This document shows positions 48,053-58,600 of a stretch of DNA of 64,000 nt, one piece after another. Position 1 is the first letter of the stretch. Every line of letters begins with the position of its first letter. A program made the position numbers and the translations under genes. The stretch lies in contig JALQPE010001844.1 of the NCBI GenBank assembly GCA_030407315.1, forward strand, positions 1 through 64,000, read 5' to 3'. This stretch comes from Asparagopsis taxiformis (lineage: Eukaryota; Rhodophyta; Florideophyceae; Bonnemaisoniales; Bonnemaisoniaceae). Below the pieces are notes generated by a model. It was not told the DNA's origin. It ran no database searches and was given only the letters and a program-made list of their open reading frames with translations.

Positions 48053-48058
48053 AATAAA
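48053..48058 (+). terminator. Polyadenylation signal AATAAA
   Basis: AATAAA lies 45 bases after the X2 stop codon, before the convergent gene Y ends. Confidence 0.45.
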
Positions 48059-48281
48059 ATTTCTGTTGAGGTGAATTTTGTAATAGATGGAAGTAGATAG
48101 GTGCGAGACATCAGGAAACCAGTCAGACGATAGTGTCAAGTCGAAGGACAGCGCAGAGACAGGTAGTGGAATAGTCGAAGTAGGAAGGGCGAGGGTATCC
48201 GTCTTTACTAGAAATTGATGGCCACAGGAGCTCTAGAATGGAATACCCAGGAACAGGATAACTACGGATAGGTGTGCTTTA

Positions 48282-49640
48282 TCATTTTTGCTCCGGACTG
48301 CAGGTGGCAGGTGGAGGAGAGGGTGGGTGGGTAGTGTCTGAATCCGCATTGAAGCCAAGACGAGAGATAGCCTCATAGCCAATGTCTTCAAGCTCCTGGC
48401 ATATAGTAGTACCACTGAAAATACAGCAAGGTAAGCGTAGATGTAGTGTACCAAACGTCTCTGCGGTTGATAGAGGCTGGAAAGTGCTGTAACAAGCTCG
48501 GCGCTGAATACGTCTCCACAGTAACGAAAACGTTGCTCCATAAGTAACAGTAGCCTTATCACGTAGGTGGAAAGAGTCCACGATGCTAGACTGTGATAGT
48601 TGGCTAAGACATAGGGGATGTAAAAATGTATTGTTGACATGGTCAAACTCGTAGGAGTCTCTGCAAAGAACTGTCATACGTTGGTCTGGGCTGGACAGGA
48701 CGTAAGCAGATGAGCCGACGAGAAATGCGGAAGAAGGAGCATCATGAGAGCAGTCAACGTCGACTAGATTTCCTAAAATTCGGACAATCGATGCTGCCTC
48801 CTCGCGTTCCGCCCTGCTCTTCACCAATATTTTCTGGAACCCGTGTTGCGAGGTACCTATGGAGTCACATAGTGCCTGAAAGGTGGGGAAAATGATGGAA
48901 AGATCCGACTCATTTCCAGAGGGAAAGGTGATGTCCTCAAAGGACGGCAGGAAGAGAACATCACGATTCTCTTTCGCCTTGCATTGAATGGCAATAGTGC
49001 GGAATTGAGCAAGGGAGCAGTCAGCCTGTACTCTGATTTCTTCTTGCGATGTTTGTCGCATTCCCCTGGAGTGCTCGGATTTTGTCATCCGGAGGGAGAG
49101 GGGCTTGTCCGTGTACACACCAAGCTTCTGAAACAGAATGCTACATACAGTCAGAGCAGAGGAGGTCATGGAGCTGTTGGAATCGAATGGAGGGGGAAGA
49201 GGATGTTTGGCAGCTGACTCCAGCTTTTCCAATCTTGCCAGCATTTCTGCTATGGTCTTCTTCATTTGATCCGCAGTGCAATCTTGAAGGATGCCGCGGT
49301 GGCGGTGGCGAGTGTGGTCAATGCCGTAGTCCGGGTCTCTCTCTGCTGGGGATGCAGGTGAGTCCATACTGCGAAGCTCACCACTTCGCCACGGGAGAAC
49401 CCTTCCGGAATCCTTGTCGACGAGCTCGTTACGATCTGAAATCTTGACTTGAGAAAGGGTAGAGTCGAAACCATATTCAGCTTTGTATTCGAGCAATGCA
49501 TGGAGGAATGGGTCTGTTTCGGTCTTGACCTGAGTAATTTCCTTGACGATTGCAGACCACCACACAATTTTTCGTTTCCTCCCAAACGGCCGAAGTTCCC
49601 ATTGAACTTCTATAACGTCGTTTGGAGCGAGAGGAAGCAT
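48282..49640 (-). CDS. Protein Y with Tudor-like N-terminus
   Basis: A clean 452-codon frame starts at ATG 49640 (MLPLAPNDVIEVQWELRPFG). Residues about 8-85 have IVWWSAIVKEI, then ALLEYKAEYGFDST and RNELVDKDSGRVLPWR. That pattern of a strand with WWxA, a YxxxxGF strand and a final LPWR resembles Tudor-type chromatin readers. A short coiled coil follows (KKTIAEMLARLEKLES). The rest has no recognised motif. It is convergent with X2 and lies just upstream of the ParB-methyltransferase-SET gene, so chromatin reading would suit its company, but this is inference. The frame is unbroken, unlike most genes here. Confidence 0.55.
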   Translation of the reverse strand: MLPLAPNDVIEVQWELRPFGRKRKIVWWSAIVKEITQVKTETDPFLHALLEYKAEYGFDSTLSQVKISDRNELVDKDSGRVLPWRSGELRSMDSPASPAERDPDYGIDHTRHRHRGILQDCTADQMKKTIAEMLARLEKLESAAKHPLPPPFDSNSSMTSSALTVCSILFQKLGVYTDKPLSLRMTKSEHSRGMRQTSQEEIRVQADCSLAQFRTIAIQCKAKENRDVLFLPSFEDITFPSGNESDLSIIFPTFQALCDSIGTSQHGFQKILVKSRAEREEAASIVRILGNLVDVDCSHDAPSSAFLVGSSAYVLSSPDQRMTVLCRDSYEFDHVNNTFLHPLCLSQLSQSSIVDSFHLRDKATVTYGATFSLLWRRIQRRACYSTFQPLSTAETFGTLHLRLPCCIFSGTTICQELEDIGYEAISRLGFNADSDTTHPPSPPPATCSPEQK

Positions 49641-49659
49641 GTTGGGATAGCTATGGGAT

Positions 49660-50153
49660 AGAATTGTTGTATTAGTGAAAGCCTAACCGTTACCTTCTGC
49701 TAAAGAGTAGTATATACTAGGAGGATTGGAAAGGTCCAGAAGAGATGTTTAGGTGGTGTAGAAATAGAATGGACAATTGACAAAATTGACACGTCAGTGT
49801 GGATGATGTCTGCCATGAACTGATTGCAGCATAAAATTTGATGTGAATAATCGTTCTAGAAGTGAATGTCGGATGCATACGATTGGACTACAAAGATACG
49901 CTTAGAGATGTTACGGGGCCCAATAAATTGCATGGAAAAATATTTTGAGTATTACTTTAGTATTACATTGATTATTGAGCTAACAGTCGATGTAGTTATC
50001 TTGTAAAGGTTCGGACAGGGGTGGAAAGGAAACAGCCACCGAAGTGCTACCACTCGCTGACACTTTGTTTTAAACAACCAACTTCTGCTTTGCGCCACCC
50101 TGGTCAAGCAGCAACCAACTATCCCTTTCTTAAAAACTCTACCTTTGTTCGCC
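49660..50153. other. Divergent intergenic region, Y and ParB genes
   Basis: About 490 bases separate the starts of gene Y and the ParB gene, probably a shared promoter region. No clear motif is seen. Confidence 0.35.
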
Positions 50154-50879
50154 ATGGAAGGAACGTTCCACAATCACGGTGAAAAGCACGACGGATGGGT
50201 GTTCATCGACCCCAATCAAGTCAGCAAATTCGTATCGATTCGCGATGTTGATGCAAGTCATGTGGAAGCGCTCATGGAGAGCATTCGCAACAGCGGTTAT
50301 GACACAGCTCATCCCGTGACTGGCAGGTTTCGAGAAGGCGTTCTGGAGATATTGGATGGAGCGCACCGCTGCATGGCAATTGTACGTGGAATGGAGAAGG
50401 GCGTCTTTCCTCCTGGCGTTACGATTCCTATGCGAGAAGAGTCTATCGTGGCGGACACCAACAGCAGTACTGCTGTTGTGCTGGACCGTGTGAGAGCGAC
50501 GACATCCAACGACATTGCAGGCCTGCAAAGGCGCATGATGTTTGTTGAGTATCTGATGATCGCCGTTGATCTCAGAGACGAGTACTGGGTCCAAAAAGGA
50601 AAGGACAAGTACGCTCATATTTCGTCTGTGAGGATGGCCGATGTGTTGGGCTGGATCAAGTCCTGCGATCCAAGCGGCCAAATTGCTTCAAGCCTGAGTG
50701 GTAAACCGCAGTACAGCTCATGCATGTCTATCCTGGCTGTGCTTCGGCCGTATCACCGAGCAGAAGATTCGAGTGCGATTGATTTGCGTCTGTGGCAAAT
50801 GTTTTGTCATGCATGGGGACTCAATGCAGAGATGGGTGATTCTCCGAGGATGGTTGAGTTTCCGAAACAGTGGGGGTGA
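50154..50879 (+). CDS. ParB-like domain of the ParB-methyltransferase-SET protein
   Basis: I chose ATG 50154 (MEGTFHNHGEKHD). The ParB-like domain spans residues about 15-110: VDASHVEALMESIRNSGYD, then VLEILDGAHRCMAI with the DGxHR signature. Helices follow, ending MVEFPKQWG. The frame stops at 50877-50879 right after five G's (50872-50876). One more G gives QWGVTSSRAVEM and runs on into the methyltransferase frame, so I take this as the N-terminus of one protein. ParB-like domains next to or fused with DNA methyltransferases are well known in phage and prophage proteins. Here the domain probably binds DNA or positions the enzyme. Confidence 0.75.
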   Translation: MEGTFHNHGEKHDGWVFIDPNQVSKFVSIRDVDASHVEALMESIRNSGYDTAHPVTGRFREGVLEILDGAHRCMAIVRGMEKGVFPPGVTIPMREESIVADTNSSTAVVLDRVRATTSNDIAGLQRRMMFVEYLMIAVDLRDEYWVQKGKDKYAHISSVRMADVLGWIKSCDPSGQIASSLSGKPQYSSCMSILAVLRPYHRAEDSSAIDLRLWQMFCHAWGLNAEMGDSPRMVEFPKQWG

Positions 50880-53078
50880 CTAGTTCTCGTGCCGTCGAAA
50901 TGTTTGGCAAGACACCCCGCGGAGAATTGTCCTCTCCACTGAACCGCGAACTGCTTTCGAGCAGGTACTTTCTAGACGGCGCTACATCCGACATGCAAGA
51001 TTCTTTGCAGGCTAGCCAGAAGCGGTTCAGGAGGCTGATGGTTATGATGTGCCAGTGTATCTTGGCTATTCGCAGTAAGGAGATGGGCAGTGCGCCATCT
51101 AGGCGGGCCAGAGCCACATCCGGGGCCATTGGTGGTGGTGGAATGGTTGGAATTGCAACATCCAGTGCGCAAGCCAACCAGCTTGGATTTGTTGTCGACC
51201 GTGTGTTAGCTGCGTGGGATACCGGGGCAAGAGTGTTGGGGTATGAGGATGTTGAATCGATGTGCTGGCCGTTCATGGTATTCGATCCTGCGAGCCTTTG
51301 CTTCAGGTCACTCCCGAATCGGTCTGATGGCTGCGCGGTCGAGGAGCATCGGAAAAACCTGACCATTGTCCCGAAAACTGTAGACAGTGAAAACGGGTTC
51401 TGTGCCGACCTTCCAGTGGCTGTGGATGCAAGGCTGCGATCATTGACAAGCGCCTTCCTGCTGTCGATACGCCAATGTGTCACTGAGGTGAATGTGTTCG
51501 CCGAGCGTGGTCAGCTGATGCAGAGACTTCGAGCCTTGCTTTTCGACACTCCTGACAAGTTCGGATTGAACTCGTTCATGCGAGCCAAGTTGAACACGTC
51601 TCATGCCCTGGATGGTCAGAGGAGGCTGAAGGCTTGGTTATTGCGAACCCGAGAGCAACGAAAGCTTCCTCTGACCATGGATGAGTTGCACAGTCTTGAG
51701 GATACGCCCGAGCCTGGCATCCTTGAAGGTGCACCTGCGCAGATGGAAATATCCGCAGCAGTGCCAAACAATGGCAGCGAGGATATAGAAGAGGATAGTC
51801 TGGAGCCACAGAGGAAGAAGGCTAGGCTGGAGCGCGGTGGTGGAGAGGACGATAATGCGGCGGTTGCTAGCGAAACAGCAACAAGAGAAGGTGCGGCCGA
51901 GGATGACGCTATGGAGGTTGACACTGTATCGCCTACAGAAGCACCGCTCGTTGACGTCGGAAAGGAATCCAAGCCGGAATATGTCACCAAGCTGGAAGCT
52001 GTGATGGGGCGTTACATTCACACTGTGAATTGTGACGCCACTGATGTAGCCAAAGAGGTGGAGGACAAAATTAGTTTCCTGGAAGATGGCGTGTTGGAGG
52101 ACAGTGTTCAGCTTGTGCTCACTGATCCTCCATTCAACACGAGGCGGGAAGGCGGCAGAGAAAACTCGGAGTACGATATTCTGGAGCCGGAAGAGTTGGC
52201 GAGTGTTGCGTGTGAAATAGTTCGAGTTCTTCGGCCTGGCGGTCATGCTCTAATCTATTCCAGCGTGCGCCAACTCGTGGCATGGATGGATGCAATCAGA
52301 AATGCCGAGCCTGGCAAGATGATTGTGGACAGTGTTCCAGTCGTGCTATCTCGCCGACCACACAGCTTTACGTCCAATCCATCGACGAAAACGTGCACAC
52401 TGCATAATATGCACGATTTCGTTATCCATGCGTATAAGCGGGGGAAGGGTATGGCTGCATACGATATGGTGGATTACAGGTTGCACAATCCGGACATATC
52501 GAGGCACCCTGGGTTCACCAACGCGATTGACAACGTTCCGAGGTTGTCGGCTGGTGAAGCTCAATACGATGGGCAGAACAACCGACTGCGCCATGAGCAG
52601 AAGGCGTTGACCACTCTTCGTGAGCTTCTGGAACGATTTTCGAAGCAGAACGATATCGTGATGGATTTTCTTCTCGGGAACATACAGCACAGCCATAGCG
52701 TGTATGACGTTGAGGGATGGTACGTATCGTCGGTTCATTGGGTGTGAGAAGGAAAAAAGGTGCCACGATGCATCGCAGGAGTGGATACTGCATGCTTTCG
52801 TCAGTGAGGTGAAAGCCGGGCGATATGGGGGGATCTTGCAGCGTGAGGTGGAGAGTATTCTTGGGGACGAGTCGGTACCGGTCACAGGAAAAGCTCCAAG
52901 GCTTCGTCAGAAGCACATCTCAGATGCACCAGAAGGTTTACCTGCTGTGACAGCATTGCCGAACCATCTGCTTGTGTTCGTTGCGTCAATGAAGAAGGAC
53001 GGTTCTATGCTTCACAGATTGAGCGGGGTGCCTATGGACCAGTGGCCGGCCGAGGACATGCACTCGTTTGGAGCATAG
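50870..53078 (+). CDS. Beta-class DNA methyltransferase, copy 2
   Basis: The frame continues from the ParB part through a helical region and an acidic, Ala/Glu-rich linker to motif IV, LVLTDPPFNTRR (DPPF at 52124-52135). GGHALIYSSV follows. The target-recognition part keeps the region near VIHAYKRGKG, as in copy 1. A +1 shift near 52665-52672 lies inside motif I: before it IVMDF, after it FSGTYSTAIACM, where copy 1 has DPFSGTFATGKAAM. The C-terminal piece (to 53078) ends MDQWPAEDMHSFGA by another shift into the SET frame. DPPF with IV-before-I order indicates a beta-class enzyme, probably N6-adenine. Missing the acidic insert inside the fold, it differs from copy 1. The gene may be decaying, or the shifts may be sequence errors. 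Confidence 0.75.
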
Positions 53079-53620
53079 ACCCGGACGCGATTCTGGCTGC
53101 TGATGCCGCATTCTACGGTGTCTATGTTTCGCAATCGGAGGTAAGAGGTGGTGGGTTTGGCGTATTCGCGGCGAAGAAACTGAAGAAGGGGACGGTCATT
53201 GGCTGGTACAACGGGACGATTTTCTATGCGAAGATTCGAGACTCGGAACCGCAGAGATCAGTGATGTACGGCCCGGAAGGATTTGGGTGCACAGGACAGA
53301 GGTTCCAGGACTACAACATGGAATTGGAAACCACGTACATAGGGAGGGGTGCACCTGTTCGGAAGGTCTGGCTCGTTCCAGCGGTCTATAATTGTACCAG
53401 CTACCTCAATGATTGTCGGGTCATTGACGGAACGGAGAAAGCGACCGAGGTGAGTCGAACACAGTCAGCCGAGTTTCGACAAGGCGATGCCATAGACAAA
53501 CCGGACTTTGCTTCGAATATCAAGAATCCCCATGCTGTCAAGGTCGTTCTGACCAGAGACGTTGAAGCTGATGAGGAGATATTTGCTGACTATGGTAGAA
53601 AATATTGGCCAGCTAACTGA
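53042..53620 (+). CDS. SET domain, C-terminus of the same protein
   Basis: The frame has VRGGGFGVFAAKKLKKGTVI (entry motif GxGxFA), YNGTIF, SYLNDCR where NHxC is usual, and EEIFADYGRKYW at the end (the DYG motif). Compared with copy 1 (LFINDPRY, ELYVHYG) the order and spacing are alike, so both SET domains descend from one fused protein. The frame starts within the methyltransferase C-terminus, with no convincing ATG. The stop at 53620 is followed by about 300 bases with nothing recognisable. Confidence 0.75.
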   Translation: MAGRGHALVWSIDPDAILAADAAFYGVYVSQSEVRGGGFGVFAAKKLKKGTVIGWYNGTIFYAKIRDSEPQRSVMYGPEGFGCTGQRFQDYNMELETTYIGRGAPVRKVWLVPAVYNCTSYLNDCRVIDGTEKATEVSRTQSAEFRQGDAIDKPDFASNIKNPHAVKVVLTRDVEADEEIFADYGRKYWPAN

Positions 53621-53920
53621 GCTACTTTGATAGATTTGAGTAACACGCATTGACAGAGACAATAGACTGTGCATCATCTTCCAAGAGCGCTAGATATTAT
53701 AGACTACACTACAACAATCGTGACATGACTGCAGGAAGGCATCTGCGGCCTGGAGTGCAAACTATCCACTTTTCAACTGCTACCTATGGATACGAAAGGG
53801 AGAGAAACTAGAAAGATGTGAGTGCGAAATTGTGTAGCAACGCAGCATGTAGAACACCAGTAACAGAGCGATGTAGGAGACAGTCACCCCATTACAGTGC
53901 GGGCCGTTTACCGGGGATGC

Positions 53921-54317
53921 TGACAGCAAAGTCATCGTTACGATGACTTTGCTGTAAGAAAACAAATCATTACAGCAGCCATGATTTCTTTACCGGGTAA
54001 AAAAATTGTGGCCGCTGTAATGAAACGTTTTCTTACAGCAAAGTCATCGTAACGATGACTTTGCTGTAAGAAAGCAAACATTACAGCGGCCACAATTTTT
54101 TACCCGTAAAATTTCTTGCTGATTTTTTACCCGGTAAAAATTCTTTGGCCACTGCAAGAAACGGTTCCTTACAGCAAAGTCATCGTTACGATGACTTTGC
54201 TGTAAGAAAACGTTTCATTACAGCGGCCACAATTTTTTTACCCGGTAAAGAAATCGTGGCTGCTGTAATGATTTTTTTCTTACAGCAAAGTCATCGTAAC
54301 GATGACTTTGCTGTAAG
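53921..54317. repeat. Palindrome array, four units
   Basis: Palindromes at 53921-53958, 54032-54070, 54168-54206 and 54279-54317 alternate TTA and TAA centres. TTTACCCGGTAAA modules lie between. It is the same array type as 9885-10290, about 44 kb away. Confidence 0.85.
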
Positions 54318-54346
54318 GAACCCTGGTAAACGGCTTCAGCTGTAAG

Positions 54347-54424
54347 CAGCAGGGAGTTTCGTCCTTCTCCCTTCTTGGTAAAGGTACCTTTACCAAGATG
54401 GGAGAAGGACGAAACTCCCTGCTG
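54347..54424. repeat. 78-bp palindrome, no spacer
   Basis: The left arm starts CAGCAGGGAGTTTCGTCC and the right arm is its complement with one mismatch, meeting at GGTACC near 54386. Other family members have only the left arm here, so this arm was duplicated in reverse recently. Confidence 0.9.
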
Positions 54425-54507
54425 TCTCACATGAGAAGCGAAGTGTGAAGTAGGGAACATCACGGAGGATGGTTTGGACGGCTGTTGGTCGCAAAATCTA
54501 CTCCTTG

Positions 54508-54598
54508 TGCCGTGAGCCACAGCGACCATATGGTACCTGTGCCTCACGGCATAAATATATATTCAACCCGCCCGGGCGGGAACCGGCGCCGGTTCCGG
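54508..54598. repeat. Cluster of three inverted repeats
   Basis: In a row: TGCCGTGAGCCACAG with its near complement (54508-54551), CCCGCCCGGGCGGG (54567-54580) and GGAACCGGCGCCGGTTCC (54579-54596). The last two are perfect and GC-only or nearly so, in an otherwise AT-richer context. Confidence 0.8.
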
Positions 54599-54902
54599 TG
54601 CACTATAGTCGTCAATAAGTAGGACTCTAGCTACTCACTATACAACTATAATCGTAAGGTAGGATAGCCTAAGATCGTAGTACGGAAGAGACGGATGGGA
54701 GGGTGTGTGTAGAGGAAATTAAGGCGGCAGTACGAGTAGCCTATCGTGGTAATAGACGAGTATTTCATTGCGAGAGGGGCGTGAGGGGGAAACGAAAGGC
54801 GTCAGTCGTCACCAGAGAGGCTGGGATGCTGAAGGCGGAGTAGAGAAATGGGGGAGAGGGTGAAGCCAGACTGCTTACAGCTTTGGCAGTTCCGGCGGGG
54901 TG
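54599..54902. repeat. Palindrome repeat family body
   Basis: This resembles 12010-12240 and 13060-13310, the left part of the family (a GTAGG-rich, purine-rich strand). No gene is seen. Confidence 0.5.
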
Positions 54903-55166
54903 CTGACAGCAAAGTCATCGTTACGATGACTTTGCTGTAAGAAAACAAATCATTACAGCAGCCATGATTTCTTTACCGGGTAAAAAAATTGTGGCCGCTG
55001 TAATGAAACGTTTTCTTACAGCAAAGTCATCGTACGAGCGGCAAGACAAATTTTTTTTACCCGGTAAAATTTCTTGCTGATTTTTTACCCGGTAAAAAAT
55101 TCTTCGGCCACTGCAAGGAAACGGTTCCTTACAGCAAAGTCATCGTTACGATGACTTTGCTGTAAG
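54903..55166. repeat. Palindrome array, damaged
   Basis: Palindromes at 54903-54941 and 55128-55166 are complete; the middle one near 55015 is cut after CATCGTACG. Sequence around it copies 53921-54120. Confidence 0.8.
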
Positions 55167-55670
55167 GAACCCTGGTAAACGGCTTCGGCTGTAAGCAGCA
55201 GGGAGTTTCGTCCTTCTCTCATCCTGGTAAAGGTAAGAAGCGAAGTTTGAAGTCGGGTAAATTGCTCAGCAAAGGTCTGTACGGCTGTGAGCAGCTCTCA
55301 GGAGTATTTTACCTCACGTGGTCTCTGTTCAGGTTATACCCTGTATATATATAGGTAGCCTAGTGTAGGTGGGAAGATAGACGAAAATTCTACAAATAAT
55401 TTATCACAGTGACGGCTCTCGTAGTCGAAATCTGCGCGTTGTCAAGGGTTGAAACTAGTCTCCCCCTACGGCCTAGCTAGTAAAATCATATAACGTTGTA
55501 GACTAATATTAAAAAGTAGCAAGCAATCTGCTGAGTAGCACTAAACTATGAGATGAAGGACAGATGTATAGATGAGAACTGAAAAATGGGCTAAGGTAAC
55601 AATGTTGAGATGAGAAAGACAGAACTTTATAGCAGGGAACAGTAGTATAGGTTTTAATACTTCTGATATG
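55167..55670. repeat. Palindrome-family edge and 3' flank of copy B
   Basis: From 55440 it is the complement of 9465-9700, shared with copy C. The part before 55330 is the palindrome-family border (TGTACGGCTGTGAGCAG). It defines the common downstream unit of copies B and C. Confidence 0.65.
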
Positions 55671-58600
55671 CTATCTATTGCTCCTATCGTACTTGTAATA
55701 TTCGACGGTGTGGATGTGGTCCGTGAGGACGTCCTTCTCCGTCTTCAAGTAGATGTGGCCGCGCGTGGGCAGGCCATAGACTAACTTCTCGCCTGCAGGA
55801 AGATCTCCTCGGCTGAAGCCGACCCCGTAATGGTAAAGGTCACCGCGACCAACCAATACGGAATAGGGTGGCACCCAAAAGATGAGAGGGGGACCTTCCA
55901 CATATCGGCGCCCGGACTGGCCAGGCATACATGACTATAAGGGGCAACTACTATAGAGAACCCATCGGCTCCGCTCGACATCATGAAATATGATGGAGAC
56001 GTGGTAGGACTTCCAACACTATTCGTCGCTACCTTGAAGTCCGTGTGCCCATCCTGGTCCGCAGCCCCATCTGCTGTAAGAAGCAGCCGCAATCCTGTCT
56101 TCGGGAAGAAGACAGGATCCTCACCCTCCATTCCCAACTTCAAGAACTCCGCACAAACACCAAGAGCAAGCTCTGCCACCAACTTGTTCTTATACATCTC
56201 CAAATTCCCCTCCTCCAACTTGTCGCACAACTCACGCCGCGGCAGAGAGAGGCGCCCACGACCACCATCGATGCGGCCCTTCGCATCACCCACGTTGTGG
56301 ATGAACTGCCACGGCGAAGGATCGAAGCCGGGCTTTGCGAAAGCTGGCGGCTCGTCCTGTGGCTCCCTGTCGTCATCGTTAGAATCAGACTGCTGGGAGG
56401 GTTTTTCAACCTCCTCAACCAGCGGGAACTGCCTAGCGAAGTGACCGAACAACTCATGCGTCGCATTACCAGCCGTGGACGATGCCAACAGGCCTTCCAT
56501 AACAATAACCCCCAAGTTTTCCAACAATGCCTTCTTCACCGCAAAGTACCTGTCCACCACCGTATCCTCAGCACCCGGCGATGCAGCTGCCTGGAATGCT
56601 GCCGCCCTCATTTCCGCCCGAACCGTCTCCACCGTCGTACTTTCCATATAGTACTTCATCCGGCTGCCAGACGCAATTGCGCTGGGGAGAACGGCGGCCA
56701 CATTCTCATCGACGATGCTGTCGGGAATGGGATTCTCCTGGGCGTCGTCGAACTGGAGAACCGGCTCCCGAGAGCGACCTCGGGAAGCCGACTTGGATTT
56801 CTTTGACGACGACTTTGATGAAGTCTCACCGAGCCTTCTCTTTTTGGTAGAAGGCTCGGGCGTCGCAGAAGCGGCTTCCAAGTTACGCTTCCCGAGGATG
56901 GAGTTTTCACCCGCATCCTCGGGGGCGCTCTCCAGCTCGACGACCTCCACAGCACCACCCGCCGTTCCACCACGACCGGAACGACTCGCTTGCAGGCGGG
57001 TACTCCTTCTGGGCATCACTTTCCTCCCAGAAGTTTCCACTCCGGGCGGTGCAGAATCACTGACTTCAATGACATCTTCGTCAGGATCTGCACCGCCCTT
57101 CGCACTGCTGCCCTCGACCACATTCTCGGGAGTAGGGCCCTCCGTCGAAATCCTCGCAACCGTCTTCTGTCCAACCCCACCGGATGGTGAAGGGACGAAG
57201 CTGTCATCGCTGGAGCTTCCCGAACTGCTAGCAGATGCAGAACGGGAAGCTTCGACAGCGGGGGCCGGAGCAGCAGGGTGCTGCTCGGCAGCCGGAGTCG
57301 CAGGCTCAGGCTGCGAAGCCGGTGAGACCTGCTCCTGCGCGGCTTGGACAGGACGGTTGGGGGTACCAGTCCCGGCGTGGGAAACTGGACCAGAGCGTTC
57401 GCTGCCATCCTGGGGACCACGCGCAGTCGGCTTGACCGGGGTCACCGCAGGGGAGGATGCAGACACGGCAGGGGTAGAGACAGGAACAGGGGCAACCTCG
57501 GAATTGCTGGAAGATTCCAGTTGAGGTGGTGGGGGCAAAGGAATGGAGGATGAAGGGATGGGCAAGGAATTGGAAGAGGAAGGGATGGGGGCATCATCAC
57601 CACATGTGGCTGGGAGCGCAGCATGTGGGATGTCTGGGTACATCGCGTGAAAGCGTTTCCGCATTTGCATGTCGCGGTACCCAGTGACGCGCAGGAGCAT
57701 TTTCCTGGCGTCCTTCCCGAAGACAGACTTCTTACGGGGAAAATATTTTCGTAACTGTAACCATCGGGGGGGCCTTCCTTGGGACGGAAGTCTGCCCAGC
57801 ACCCCTTCTTGGGGACCATCTGAGCAAGAACTTCGACAACGCGCGAGCGAATGTCGAAGCTCTTGCTCGGGTCACCCACGCTGGGAATTGACCCATCCAG
57901 CATCCTCAACACATCCGACACGTTCCAGTACTCGGCCACCTCCTTCACGTACCCGAAGATTTCCAACAAACCAGCAATCCATTCCTGCCCAATGGTACCA
58001 ACCGAGTACGGTTTCAGCCCGGCCGACCGACGGCTACAAGTGTAGCGCGCCGTCATCTCCAGGATGAAACACTTCTGCACATCCGGAGCACTCCTGAACG
58101 ACCCATTGAACAACAAGTTCACCGTACACCAGCCAGATCCTCGTCGAAGAGAACTGCACGAACTCCGGCCTGTTCGGGATGCTCGACCAGTACTTGAAAG
58201 CAGGGCTTTCAATGGTCTTGAACCCTCGCGCGATCGAGACGTAGCGCATGAGCTGTCTCGGACGAATCCAGCTCAGCGCTTTCCGTTCTTTTATGTATTG
58301 AACGGTCGGCTCGATCTTCTTCTTTCCCAGGCGGTGGATATTGATGAACTCCATCACAGAGCACACATTGTCAGCAACTGTTACCTCGCTGACATTGTGG
58401 GTGTGGAAGTTCATCAGCCGTGAAAGCGGGAGTACTTCTTCGGAGCAGAAGACATCCCGGCCAAGCCGAGTCGGTGGGAGGAGAAAGTCGACTGGAATAG
58501 TTCCAAAGCGACGGTAGATGTCAGACTTGACAAACTCCTCCCACTCTGGACTGTCCTTCGCAGGAGCAGGTCCAGCCGACTCGAGAATGGCCTTCAACGC

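Noticed and set aside
55983..57524. Plus-strand ORFs of 153-269 codons
   Set aside because: They are antisense shadows of copy B's open frame, made by its Ser/Pro-rich codons.
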